A model generated the notes under the pieces. That model did no database searches and was not told the DNA's origin. It saw only the letters and a program-made list of their open reading frames with translations. Positions 52,469 to 61,319 of a stretch of DNA of 64,000 bases are shown one piece after another. The DNA is taken from assembly GCA_965213765.1 (NCBI GenBank), contig OZ243926.1, forward strand, positions 186,001-250,000, in the 5' to 3' direction. The DNA is from JAJDXO01 sp965213765. GTDB lineage: Bacteria; Pseudomonadota; Alphaproteobacteria; Rhodospirillales; UBA2165. The stretch's first letter is position 1. Each line of letters starts with the position of its first letter. The position numbers were made by a program, and so were the translations under genes.

Positions 52469-53485
52469 CTACTTCACCAGCGACTGAATATCGAAGGCGA
52501 GAACCACGCCGCCGACAATTACTACGGCGGCTAGGGAAATGGGCAGAAACACCTTCCAGCCCAGGCGCATCAGTTGGTCGTACCGGTACCGCGGGAACGT
52601 CGCCCGGACCCAGAGGAAAATGAACAGGCAAAACGCGATCTTCGCCGCAAACCAGATTGGTCCCGGGATCCAGGTGAACGGCGCCACGTTGAACGGCGGC
52701 AGCCAGCCCCCAAGGAACAGGATTGTGGTCATCGCCGACATCAGGATCATGTTGGCGTATTCGCCGAGAAAGAAGAGCGCGAACGCCATGGACGAATATT
52801 CGACGTTGTAGCCGGACACCAGTTCCGCTTCCGCCTCCGGCAAATCGAACGGATGCCGGTTGGTTTCGGCCAGGGTCGAGACGAAGAATATCACCGCCAT
52901 CGGGAACAGCGGGATCACGAACCACACGTGACGCTGGGCGTTGATAATGTCCGAGAGGTTTAGCGAACCCACGACCAAGAGCACGCTGATGATGATGAAA
53001 CCCATGGAGACTTCGTAGGACACCATCTGCGCCGCAGAGCGGAGCCCGCCGAGGAACGCATATTTGGAGTTACTCGCCCACCCGGCCATCAGGATGCCAT
53101 AGACGCCGAGGGACGAAATGGCGAACAGGTAGAGGATGCCCACGTTGATGTCGGCAATCACCAAGCCATCACCAACCGGGATCACCGCCCACGCAACCAG
53201 CGCGAGGGTGAATGTCAGCATCGGCGCAATGATGAAGACGCCCCGGTTGGCGCCGGTCGGAATGATCGTCTCCTTAAAGAACAGCTTCATCCCGTCGGCG
53301 ATGGGCTGCAATAATCCGTAGGGGCCCACCACATTGGGGCCGCGGCGCAGGTGAATGGCCGCGAGCACTTTGCGTTCGGCATAGACGAGATAGGCGACGC
53401 CGAGAAGCAGCGGGATGATGATCGCCACCACTTGTAGACCGATCCAGATGGCCGGCCAGGCGTAACCTGTCCAGAACTCAGCCAT
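52469..53485 (-). CDS. nuoH: NADH-quinone oxidoreductase subunit H
   Basis: Membrane subunit forming the quinone chamber with NuoB and NuoD. 338 residues, eight helices. RRGPNVVGPYGLLQPIADGMKLFFKE, ASNSKYAFLGGLRSAAQMVSYEVSMG and ETNRHPFDLPEAEAELVSGYNVEYSSM are diagnostic. ATG 53485 overlaps the nuoG stop by 8 nt. Confidence 0.98.
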   Translation of the reverse strand: MAEFWTGYAWPAIWIGLQVVAIIIPLLLGVAYLVYAERKVLAAIHLRRGPNVVGPYGLLQPIADGMKLFFKETIIPTGANRGVFIIAPMLTFTLALVAWAVIPVGDGLVIADINVGILYLFAISSLGVYGILMAGWASNSKYAFLGGLRSAAQMVSYEVSMGFIIISVLLVVGSLNLSDIINAQRHVWFVIPLFPMAVIFFVSTLAETNRHPFDLPEAEAELVSGYNVEYSSMAFALFFLGEYANMILMSAMTTILFLGGWLPPFNVAPFTWIPGPIWFAAKIAFCLFIFLWVRATFPRYRYDQLMRLGWKVFLPISLAAVVIVGGVVLAFDIQSLVK

Positions 53486-55544
53486 CGGTACCGGTCTTTT
53501 CCGGATTGTCGCCGCGGGCCGCGGCCGTGCACTCGGCCATGGTTTCAGACGCCCGGCTGATCACATCCGTCAGATAGAAGTCGGTGATCGGGTTCTCGAA
53601 CGGGGCGTTCTCGATTTTGCCCTCGATCCCGAACGCCTCCCATTCCGCCGGCGTCACCTCGCCGGTATTGGCGAAAACGGGGTGAACGTCGGCGAGACGC
53701 GTACGGACCTGCTCCAGGGAGTCGTAGGGCAGCTTCTTCCCCGCGGACTCCGAGAGAGCCCGGATGATCGCCCAGTCTTCCTTGGCTTCGCCGGGCGGGA
53801 AAATCGCCAGCTTGGTTTGCTGGGCGCGGCCCTCGACGTTGACGTAGGTCGCCTCTTTCTCGGTGTAGGCGGCACCCGGCAAAATGGCGTCCGCCCGGTG
53901 CGCGCCGGCATCGCCGTGATGCCCCTGGTAAATGACAAACGCATTTCCGAGCGCAGATGTATCGATTTCATCGGCGCCCAGCAGATATACGACCTCGATG
54001 TCTCCGCTCGCCGCGCCGGCGATGATCTGTTTGGTCCGCCGACCGCCATCACCGGGACGGAAACCGATGTCCAAGCCAGCAATCCGGGACGCGGCGCGCT
54101 GCAATACGTTGAACCCGTTCCAATCACCGGACACCGCACCCACCGTTTCGGCAAGTTTGCGTGACTGGGCGAGGATTGCGGGGCCGTCGGGCCGCGCCAA
54201 CGCGCCGGTACCGACGATAATCATGGGCCGCTCGGCGCCCTTCATCACGTCGGCGAATTGGATTGAGCCGTCGATCAGTGCCTGCAGGGTATCGGGGCCT
54301 GCGCCGAGGTGTTCGACCTTATAGGTCGGATCGACGTTTTCGCCGATCAGGCCGACGGGAAATCCGCCCATCAGATAGCGTTTGCGAATTCGTGTGTTGA
54401 GGACCGGCGCTTCCAGCCGCGGGTTGGACCCGACAATCAGCAGCGCGTCCGCATCCTCAATGCCGTCAATGGTCGAATTGAACAGATAAGCGACGCGGGG
54501 GCCTTCCCCGATCTGGGTACCGTCTTGCCGGCAATCGATGTTGGGTGAAGCGAGCGAGTCCATCAGCTCCTTGAGGGTCAGCATCGCCTCCGCATCGGCG
54601 AGATCGCCGGCGATCGCCGCAATCTTGTCACCGGAAGTGCCGGCGAGCCTTTGGCCGACGACCGACAGGGCCTCCGGCCAATCGACGGGTTGGAGTTTGC
54701 CGTCCTTGCGGAGATAGGGTTTGTCCAGGCGCTGACGGCGGAGGCCATCGCAAGCAAAGCGCGCCTTGTCGGAAATCCATTCCTCGTTCACGCCGTCGTT
54801 GTTGCGGGGCAGGATCCGCATCACCTCCGGGCCGCGGGTATCGACCCGGATATTGCTGCCGACCGCATCCAGGACGTCGATGCTTTCGGTCTTCTTCAAT
54901 TCCCATGACCGCGCGGTGAAAGCGTAGGGCTTGGACGTCAGCGCACCGACCGGACACAGATCGATCATATTGCCCGATAGCTCGGACGACAGTGCCTTCT
55001 CGACGTAGGTGCCGACCTCCATATTTTCCCCGCGCCCCGTGGCGCCAAGTTCCGGCACACCGGCAACTTCGGTCGCAAATCGGATACAGCGGGTGCAGTG
55101 GATGCACCGGGTCATGATGGTCTTGATTAACGGCCCAAGGTCTTTGTCCTCGACGGCTCGTTTGTTCTCCAAGAAGCGCGATCCGTCGTTACCGTAGGCC
55201 ATGGCCTGGTCCTGGAGATCGCACTCGCCGCCCTGATCACAGATCGGGCAGTCCAGCGGATGGTTAATCAGCAGGAATTCCATCACGCCCTGACGCGCTT
55301 TCCGGACCATGTCGCTATCGGTTTTGACTTCCATCCCGTCGGCCACCGGCAACGCGCAGGACGCGGCCGGCTTCGGCGGTCCGGGCGAAACTTCAACCAG
55401 GCACATACGGCAATTCCCCGCCACCGATAGCCGCTCGTGATAGCAGAAGCGCGGAATCTCCTTGCCGGCGAGCTCGCAAGCCTGAAGCACCGTCAGGCCG
55501 GCTTCGACCGCAATCTCTTCGCCGTCGATGGTCAGTGTCGGCAT
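53478..55544 (-). CDS. nuoG: NADH-quinone oxidoreductase subunit G
   Basis: Large iron-sulfur subunit of the NADH arm. 688 residues: N-terminal 2Fe-2S ferredoxin domain (PRFCYHERLSVAGNCRMCLVE), His/Cys 4Fe-4S (HPLDCPICDQGGECDLQD), two-cluster region (CIHCTRCIRFATEVAG, then MIDLCPVGALTSKPYAF), and a degenerate molybdopterin-oxidoreductase-like domain from about residue 220. It lies 3 nt downstream of nuoF. Confidence 0.97.
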   Translation of the reverse strand: MPTLTIDGEEIAVEAGLTVLQACELAGKEIPRFCYHERLSVAGNCRMCLVEVSPGPPKPAASCALPVADGMEVKTDSDMVRKARQGVMEFLLINHPLDCPICDQGGECDLQDQAMAYGNDGSRFLENKRAVEDKDLGPLIKTIMTRCIHCTRCIRFATEVAGVPELGATGRGENMEVGTYVEKALSSELSGNMIDLCPVGALTSKPYAFTARSWELKKTESIDVLDAVGSNIRVDTRGPEVMRILPRNNDGVNEEWISDKARFACDGLRRQRLDKPYLRKDGKLQPVDWPEALSVVGQRLAGTSGDKIAAIAGDLADAEAMLTLKELMDSLASPNIDCRQDGTQIGEGPRVAYLFNSTIDGIEDADALLIVGSNPRLEAPVLNTRIRKRYLMGGFPVGLIGENVDPTYKVEHLGAGPDTLQALIDGSIQFADVMKGAERPMIIVGTGALARPDGPAILAQSRKLAETVGAVSGDWNGFNVLQRAASRIAGLDIGFRPGDGGRRTKQIIAGAASGDIEVVYLLGADEIDTSALGNAFVIYQGHHGDAGAHRADAILPGAAYTEKEATYVNVEGRAQQTKLAIFPPGEAKEDWAIIRALSESAGKKLPYDSLEQVRTRLADVHPVFANTGEVTPAEWEAFGIEGKIENAPFENPITDFYLTDVISRASETMAECTAAARGDNPEKTGTDG

Positions 55545-55547
55545 GCC

Positions 55548-56834
55548 CTACTCCGCCGCCTGCGCGGCGCCGCCGCGCTTCTGAATACGGTCTTCGATCT
55601 CGTCCCGGAAATGGCGGATCAGGCCCTGGATCGGCCAGGCCGCCGCGTCTCCGAGTGCGCAGATGGTGTGACCTTCGACCTGCCGCGTCACTTCCTCAAG
55701 GATATCGATCTCGTCGAGGGAAGCGTCACCGGCCACCATCCGGTTCATCACCCGCATCATCCAGCCCGTGCCTTCCCGGCAGGGTGTGCACTGGCCGCAG
55801 CTCTCATGCTTGTAGAAGGCCGAGAGACGTGCGATGGCCTGGATGATGTCCGTGGATTTATCCATCACCATCACTGCCGCGGTCCCAAGACCGGACTGGA
55901 CCTCGCGGAGCGCATCGAAATCCATCAGCACGTTGTCGCAGATGGACTTGGGGAGAACCGGGACCGATGCGCCACCCGGGATGACGGCCAACAAATTGTC
56001 CCACCCGCCGCGGACGCCGCCGGCGTGCTTTTCGATCAGCGTCTTCAGCGGGATGCTCATTTCCTCCTCGACGGTGCACGGGTACTCCACGTGCCCGGAG
56101 ATATTGAAGAGCTTGGTGCCGGTATTGTTTTGGCGTCCAAAACCGGCAAACCAATCCGCGCCACGACGGAGAATCTCCGGCACCACCGCGATGGACTCAA
56201 CGTTGTTTACCGTCGTCGGGCAGCCATATAAGCCGGCATTGGCGGGAAACGGCGGCTTCAACCGGGGCTGGCCTTTTTTGCCTTCGAGGCTCTCGATAAG
56301 CGCGGTCTCCTCTCCGCAAATGTAGGCTCCCGCTCCCCGGTGGACATAGACGTCCATCTTCCACCCCGAGCCGCAAGCGTCATCGCCCAACAGGCCGGCG
56401 TCATAGGCCTCATCGACGGCCCGCTGCAGGGCTTCGGTCTCCCGGTAGAACTCGCCACGCACATAGATGTAAGCGGCGTGGGCGCCCATGGCAAAGCCGG
56501 CGGTCAAGCATCCCTCGATCAGCTTGTGCGGATCATGGCGCATGATTTCCCGGTCCTTGCAGGTGCCGGGCTCGCCTTCGTCCGCGTTGACCACCAGGTA
56601 GTGGGGCCGCCCGTCACTTTCCTTGGGCATGAATGACCATTTGAGGCCCGTACCGAACCCAGCGCCGCCCCGGCCGCGAAGACCCGAATTCTTGATCTCT
56701 TCGACAATCCATTCGCGGCCCTTGGCGAGGATATCCCTGGTTCCGTCCCAATCGCCCCGGGAACGGGCGCCGCCGAGGAACGGGTCGTTGAACCCGTAGA
56801 TATTGGTGAAGATGCGATCCCGATCCTGCAGCAT
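55548..56834 (-). CDS. nuoF: NADH-quinone oxidoreductase subunit F
   Basis: Binds NADH, FMN and one 4Fe-4S cluster. 428 residues. RGRGGAGFGTGLKWSFMP (nucleotide and flavin binding), NADEGEPGTCKDR, AYICGEETALIESLEGKKGQPRLKPPFPA and the cluster motif ESCGQCTPCREGT are complete. ATG 56834 shares 1 nt with the nuoE stop (TGATG); longer readings would lie within nuoE. Confidence 0.97.
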   Translation of the reverse strand: MLQDRDRIFTNIYGFNDPFLGGARSRGDWDGTRDILAKGREWIVEEIKNSGLRGRGGAGFGTGLKWSFMPKESDGRPHYLVVNADEGEPGTCKDREIMRHDPHKLIEGCLTAGFAMGAHAAYIYVRGEFYRETEALQRAVDEAYDAGLLGDDACGSGWKMDVYVHRGAGAYICGEETALIESLEGKKGQPRLKPPFPANAGLYGCPTTVNNVESIAVVPEILRRGADWFAGFGRQNNTGTKLFNISGHVEYPCTVEEEMSIPLKTLIEKHAGGVRGGWDNLLAVIPGGASVPVLPKSICDNVLMDFDALREVQSGLGTAAVMVMDKSTDIIQAIARLSAFYKHESCGQCTPCREGTGWMMRVMNRMVAGDASLDEIDILEEVTRQVEGHTICALGDAAAWPIQGLIRHFRDEIEDRIQKRGGAAQAAE

Positions 56835-57457
56835 CAGTCGCCGGCCTCCTTGTCTCCGATGAGGGACGTCAGCCCCCCGATCGGCTCGCAACTGCGGCGT
56901 CCGATCCACGAACCGGTCTTGGGCATCTTGCCCAATTTCAGCTCGGTCAGAATGGTTTCGGTGCTGGAAGCGTCGAGGTCTTCGTAATAGTCGTCGTTGA
57001 TCTGAACCATGGGCGCATTGACGCAGGCCCCCAGGCACTCGACTTCGGTCAGAGTGAATTTGCCGTCTTCGGTGGTCTCACCCATGCCGATCCCCAGTAC
57101 CCGCTCGCAGGCCTCGACGACCCGGCTCGATCCCCGGAGCCAGCACGGCAGGTTGGTACAAACCTGTACGTGGTTCTCACCGACCGGCGACAAGTTGTAC
57201 ATGGTGTAGAAGGTCGCCACCTCGTAGACCCGGATGGGGGCCATATCGAGCATCTCGGCGACATAATTCATCGCCGTCTGGGGCAGCCAACCGTCATGTT
57301 GACGCTGCGCAAGGTCCAGTAACGGCATGACCGCGCTCGCCTCGCGCCCTTCGGGATACTTGGCGATGATGGCCTTAGCGGCCTCCAGCACCTCGGGATT
57401 AAACGAGAAGCTTTCGGGTTGAGGAATATCGGGCGGGGTGCCGCGTGGCGCGCTCAT
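56834..57457 (-). CDS. nuoE: NADH-quinone oxidoreductase subunit E
   Basis: Carries the N1a 2Fe-2S cluster. 207 residues. Thioredoxin-like domain with the Cys ligands in VCTNLPCWLRG and ECLGACVNAPM. The C-terminal 35 residues extend past the E. coli protein, as is usual in alphaproteobacteria. ATG 57457 overlaps the nuoD stop (ATGA). Confidence 0.96.
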   Translation of the reverse strand: MSAPRGTPPDIPQPESFSFNPEVLEAAKAIIAKYPEGREASAVMPLLDLAQRQHDGWLPQTAMNYVAEMLDMAPIRVYEVATFYTMYNLSPVGENHVQVCTNLPCWLRGSSRVVEACERVLGIGMGETTEDGKFTLTEVECLGACVNAPMVQINDDYYEDLDASSTETILTELKLGKMPKTGSWIGRRSCEPIGGLTSLIGDKEAGD

Positions 57458-58632
57458 CGATCGATCTCCCCAAATACGATATCCAGCGACCCTATATTCG
57501 CCACCACATCGGCCAGCATGTGTCCCTTGCTCATCACGTCCATGGCCTGAAGGTGGGCAAATCCCGGCGCCCTGATCTTGCATCGGTAGGGGCGGTTGGT
57601 GCCATCCGAAACCAAATAGACTGCAAACTCACCCTTTGGGGCTTCGACCGCAGCGTATGTTTCACCTTCCGGCACGCGGTAGCCCTCGGTGTAGAGCTTG
57701 AAATGATGGATCAGCGCCTCCATGGAGCGCTTCATTTCCTCGCGGGGCGGCGGGGCAAATTTGCCGTCGGTCACCTTTACCGGCCCCGCCGGCATCTGCT
57801 CGATGCACTGCTTCATGATTTTGACCGATTCCCGCATCTCGTACATGCGGATCAGATACCGGTCATAACAGTCACCGTGCTTGCCAACGGGAATTTCAAA
57901 ATCCAACTCGTCGTATACGTCATAAGGTTGTGACCGGCGGAGATCCCACGGCACGCCCGACGCCCGGAGATTGGGTCCGGTGAAGCCCCAGTCGCAACAT
58001 TGCTCCGCCGTCATTACGCCGATGTCGACCGTCCGCTGCTTGAAAATTCGGTTTTCCGTGAGCAACGATTCCAGGTCATCGATCATCGCCGGGTAGGTTT
58101 CGCACCAGGCGGCGATATCGTCCAGCAGACTATCCGGGATGTCGGCCGCAACGCCGCCGGGGCGGAAATACGCCATATGGAGCCGCGCGCCGCTCGCGCG
58201 CTCGCAGTACTCCATCAGCTTTTCCCGTTCCTCGAACGCCCACAGCATGGGCGTCATCGCGCCCACATCCATCGCGTAAGCGGTAATATTGAGTATGTGG
58301 TTGAGGATGCGGCCGATCTCGGCATAGAGCACCCGAATATATTGTCCCCGCGGCGGGACCTCGATACCGGCCAGCCTCTCCACGGCGAGCGCAAAGGCAT
58401 GCTCCTGGTTCTGGGGCGCGACGTAGTCGAGGCGGTCGAAGTACGGCACCGCTTGAAGATAGCTCTTGTACTCGATCAGCTTCTCCGTCCCCCGATGGAG
58501 GAGACCGATGTGGGGATCGGCTCGGTCAATGATCTCACCATCCATCTCGAGAACCAGCCGCAGCACGCCGTGAGCCGCAGGATGCTGTGGCCCGAAATTC
58601 ATGGTGAGGTTCTTGATATTTGTATCCGGCAT
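57454..58632 (-). CDS. nuoD: NADH-quinone oxidoreductase subunit D
   Basis: Quinone-site 49-kDa-type subunit, related to [NiFe]-hydrogenase large subunits but without metal. 392 residues. NFGPQHPAAHGVLRLVLEMDGE (His and quinone loop), HRGTEKLIEYKSYLQAVPYFDRLDYV and the C-terminal DIVFGEIDR. nuoC and nuoD are separate genes, unlike the fused E. coli form. TGATG overlap with nuoC. Confidence 0.98.
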   Translation of the reverse strand: MPDTNIKNLTMNFGPQHPAAHGVLRLVLEMDGEIIDRADPHIGLLHRGTEKLIEYKSYLQAVPYFDRLDYVAPQNQEHAFALAVERLAGIEVPPRGQYIRVLYAEIGRILNHILNITAYAMDVGAMTPMLWAFEEREKLMEYCERASGARLHMAYFRPGGVAADIPDSLLDDIAAWCETYPAMIDDLESLLTENRIFKQRTVDIGVMTAEQCCDWGFTGPNLRASGVPWDLRRSQPYDVYDELDFEIPVGKHGDCYDRYLIRMYEMRESVKIMKQCIEQMPAGPVKVTDGKFAPPPREEMKRSMEALIHHFKLYTEGYRVPEGETYAAVEAPKGEFAVYLVSDGTNRPYRCKIRAPGFAHLQAMDVMSKGHMLADVVANIGSLDIVFGEIDR

Positions 58633-59273
58633 CAGCCTTCCTCACCCGCCTCTTCCGTCTCCTCGTCGACGGTCGCTTTCTCATCACCGGGCAGTTGTTG
58701 CTGCATGCCTTCCCAGGGGCTCAGGAATTCGAAGTTGCGGAACTCCTGGGTTAAATTGACCGGTTCGTAGACTACCCGCTTTTGCTCGTCGTCATACCGG
58801 ACCTCGACGTAGCCGGTGAGCGGGAAGTCTTTGCGGAGCGGGTGCCCCTCGAAACCGTAGTCGGTCAAAATGCGGCGCAAGTCGGGATGCTCGGCAAAGA
58901 AGATGCCGTATAGATCCCACGCTTCCCGCTCCCACCAGTTGGCGGCATTGAAGACCGACGTTACGGACGGTACCGGGGTGTCCTCGTCAGTGGTCACCTT
59001 GACCCGAATGCGTGCATTCTGGGTCAGGCTCAACAAATGATAGACGACGTCAAATCGCTCTGTCCGCTCGGGATAATCGACCCCACAGACGTCCAGCAAT
59101 ATTTTGAACTGGCAAAGAACGTCATCTCTCAGGAAGGTAAGCACCCGGGCGATATCATCGCGGTTCGCGTGGACGGTGAGTTCGCCGCCCGTAACCTCAC
59201 TGGAGGTGATCGCGCTCTCCAGAGCGCCGGAAATATATTCACCGATGTCTTGAACGGGTTGGGGATCCGCCAT
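58632..59273 (-). CDS. nuoC: NADH-quinone oxidoreductase subunit C
   Basis: 30-kDa-type subunit of the peripheral arm. 213 residues. Signature block WWEREAWDLYGIFFAEHPDLRRILTDYGFEGHPLRKDFPLTGYVEVRYD. The C-terminal tail is acidic. ATG 59273 (MADPQPVQDIG) is chosen; longer readings would cross the nuoB stop region. 32 nt separate it from nuoB. Confidence 0.96.
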   Translation of the reverse strand: MADPQPVQDIGEYISGALESAITSSEVTGGELTVHANRDDIARVLTFLRDDVLCQFKILLDVCGVDYPERTERFDVVYHLLSLTQNARIRVKVTTDEDTPVPSVTSVFNAANWWEREAWDLYGIFFAEHPDLRRILTDYGFEGHPLRKDFPLTGYVEVRYDDEQKRVVYEPVNLTQEFRNFEFLSPWEGMQQQLPGDEKATVDEETEEAGEEG

Positions 59274-59305
59274 GCGGGCTTGAACTCTTGTTGTGATCCG
59301 TCCGG

Positions 59306-59845
59306 CTAGCGCATCAGCGTGCCGGTTCGGCGAATCTTTCTTTGGAGTTGCAGAATACCGTAGACCAGGGCCTCGGCCGTGGGCGGACAGCCGGGGACGT
59401 AAACATCCACCGGTACGACCCGGTCGCAACCGCGCACCACCGAATAGGAATAGTGGTAATACCCGCCCCCGTTGGCGCAGGAACCCATGGAGATCACGTA
59501 ACGGGGTTCGGCCATTTGGTCGTATACCTTGCGGAACGCGGGCGCCATCTTGTTGGTCAGCGTCCCGGCGACAATGATCACGTCGGATTGTCGGGGACTC
59601 GGACGCGGCACCACACCAAACCGGTCAAGATCATACCGGCTGACATAGGCGTGCATCATCTCGACGGCGCAGCAGGCCAGCCCGAAGCTCATCGGCCACA
59701 GTGAGCCGGTGCGTGCCCAGTTGACCAACTTGTCCAGATTGGCAACCACAAATCCCTTATCGACCAGGGACTCCGTCACATTACGCAGAATTACATCCTG
59801 CTGTGCACCGGGCGGAATTGGAGACGGGGTTGTGTCTACTCCCAT
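59306..59845 (-). CDS. nuoB: NADH-quinone oxidoreductase subunit B
   Basis: Holds cluster N2, the last electron donor to quinone. 179 residues. Ligands are in SFGLACCAVEMMH (tandem Cys), MGSCANGGG and VPGCPPTAEALVYGI. ATG 59845, with a GGGGG Shine-Dalgarno, overlaps nuoA by 10 nt. Confidence 0.98.
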   Translation of the reverse strand: MGVDTTPSPIPPGAQQDVILRNVTESLVDKGFVVANLDKLVNWARTGSLWPMSFGLACCAVEMMHAYVSRYDLDRFGVVPRPSPRQSDVIIVAGTLTNKMAPAFRKVYDQMAEPRYVISMGSCANGGGYYHYSYSVVRGCDRVVPVDVYVPGCPPTAEALVYGILQLQRKIRRTGTLMR

Positions 59846-60201
59846 TCGAGAGCCCCCTTTCTCCATTCATAGACAAATCCGACGGTCAAAATTCCCAAGA
59901 ACACAACCATCGACCAGAAACCAAAAACGCCGATTTCCCCCAACGATACCGCCCACGGGAACAGGAATGCGACCTCGAGGTCGAAGATAATGAATAGAAT
60001 GGCGACCAAATAGAATCGGACATCAAACTTGGTCCGCGCATCTTCAAAAGCTTCGAAACCGCATTCATAGGCTGAGAGCTTTTCCGGATCCGGCCGCTGG
60101 GGCGCAATGACTAGCGAGGCGATGATGATGACCGTCGCCAGTCCGCCCGCGATGCCAAGGAATATGAGGATAGGAAGATACTGGAGGAGCAATTCGTTCA
60201 T
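59836..60201 (-). CDS. nuoA: NADH-quinone oxidoreductase subunit A
   Basis: First gene of the complex I operon. 121 residues, three helices, with the conserved loop EKLSAYECGFEAFEDARTKFDVRFYLVAILFIIFDLEVAFLFPWA (Cys of the active/deactive loop). ATG 60201 has GAAGG upstream. The preceding 98 bp to tRNA-Asp must hold the promoter, but I see no convincing boxes. Confidence 0.97.
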   Translation of the reverse strand: MNELLLQYLPILIFLGIAGGLATVIIIASLVIAPQRPDPEKLSAYECGFEAFEDARTKFDVRFYLVAILFIIFDLEVAFLFPWAVSLGEIGVFGFWSMVVFLGILTVGFVYEWRKGALEWE

Positions 60202-60299
60202 CGCACGGCCTTCACTGTATTCCCATCACCGCTTTGGCCTACTCCGCGCCGTTCAGGTCATGACCAGAGCCGAACTTGGAGCCGATCACGGACCGGAAG

Positions 60300-60376
<77 letters not shown>

Positions 60377-60562
60377 AAACGAAGGGTTGCCCGCGAGGGC
60401 TTTGGTAATCCACGGCCTGACAGGTGTCAAGCGATCTTCCCGGGCACAAACCAAGGGATTCCGGGGCTTGCGCCCCGATACTCTCCCAGGTTTCGAATTC
60501 GATCCTGGGCCGCTGATTTCAAGCAACCCATCGAGCGGAAACAGGGTACGGAAAATCGAAAA

Positions 60563-60638
60563 TGGTGGGCGGTGACGGGCTCGAACCGCCGACCCCCTCG
60601 GTGTAAACGAGGTGCTCTCCCAGCTGAGCTAACCGCCC
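60563..60638 (-). tRNA. tRNA-Val (TAC)
   Basis: A complete cloverleaf on the minus strand. Acceptor GGGCGGT pairs with ACCGCCC, D-arm TAGCTCAGCTGGGAGAGC, anticodon loop TTTACAC on a CCTCG/CGAGG stem gives TAC, T-arm GGTTCGAGCCC, and CCA encoded (60563-60565). 186 bp separate it from tRNA-Asp, on the same strand; nothing else is seen between them. Confidence 0.96.
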
Positions 60639-60733
60639 TTGACGGCAACCTATGCCGCGCCCCCTTCAAATTCAATCGAAGATACGGACAGGAAACACCC
60701 GGCCACATGGAAACGCTGCATATTGACCACGAA

Positions 60734-60768
60734 AAGCAAATGCCGGTTGCGAAACCGCAACCGGCATT
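60734..60768 (-). terminator. Rho-independent terminator of hupB
   Basis: A perfect 13-bp stem (60739-60751 with 60756-60768) around a 4-nt loop, starting 24 nt after the hupB stop. On the minus strand it is followed by TTTGCTTTTC. Confidence 0.85.
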
Positions 60769-60792
60769 CGAAAATCTTCCGATCCGGTCGGA

Positions 60793-61065
60793 CTAGTTAA
60801 CGGCGTCCTTCAGACCCTTACCGGCCTTAAACTTCGGTTGACGGGAAGCAGGAATTTGGATGGTCTCGCCGGTCCGCGGATTACGACCCGTGGTCGCCTT
60901 CCGATTCGCGACGGAGAAAGTGCCAAAGCCGACGACACGGACCTCTCCGCCGCCCTTAAGGGCACCGGTGATCGAACCGAACACGCCGTCCACTGCTTTC
61001 GTTGCATCCGCCTTCGACAAACCTGCCTGAGTCGCAACCGCTGAAACGAGATCGTTCTTGTTCAC
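60793..61065 (-). CDS. hupB: Histone-like DNA-binding protein HU
   Basis: Nucleoid-associated protein that bends DNA. 90 residues, the exact family length. N-terminal helical body MNKNDLVSAVATQAGLSKADA, the signature GFGTFSVANRKATTGRNPRTGE and the arm with IQIPASRQPKFKAGKGLKDAVN. The start is GTG 61065 with GGGGG eight nt upstream. It lies downstream of lon on the same strand but has its own promoter and terminator. Confidence 0.98.
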   Translation of the reverse strand: MNKNDLVSAVATQAGLSKADATKAVDGVFGSITGALKGGGEVRVVGFGTFSVANRKATTGRNPRTGETIQIPASRQPKFKAGKGLKDAVN

Positions 61066-61141
61066 CTTGAAGGCCCCCTTTGCTGAGTGAGTGAAAATGA
61101 AGAATTTGAACCTGAGCGCCGCCCGTATGGAAAGCGCGGGC

Positions 61142-61171
61142 AGTTTAGGACGGGTTTTTCAACGGCGTCAA
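61142..61171 (-). promoter_or_regulatory. Candidate hupB promoter
   Basis: On the minus strand TTGACG (61166-61171) and TAAACT (61142-61147) are 18 nt apart, 77 nt before the GTG start. A consensus TTGACA (61192-61197) lies upstream but its -10 is poor. Confidence 0.5.
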
Positions 61172-61269
61172 TTGGCGACAATGTATTTTTCTGTCAACGC
61201 TCAATGCCGCGCCCGGCCTGCCCTTCGGGCCAAATCCCGCCGGTCGGCAAAATCCGAAGCGCGGGCATG

Positions 61270-61301
61270 AAAAAGGCGCCGGCCCGCACTGGACCGGCGC
61301 C
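61270..61301 (-). terminator. Rho-independent terminator of lon
   Basis: An 8-bp perfect GC-rich stem (61294-61301 with 61275-61282, arms GGCGCCGG and CCGGCGCC) is followed on the minus strand by five T residues (61270-61274). It starts 18 nt after the lon stop. Confidence 0.88.
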
Positions 61302-61319
61302 CCTTAACTCATTGAAATA

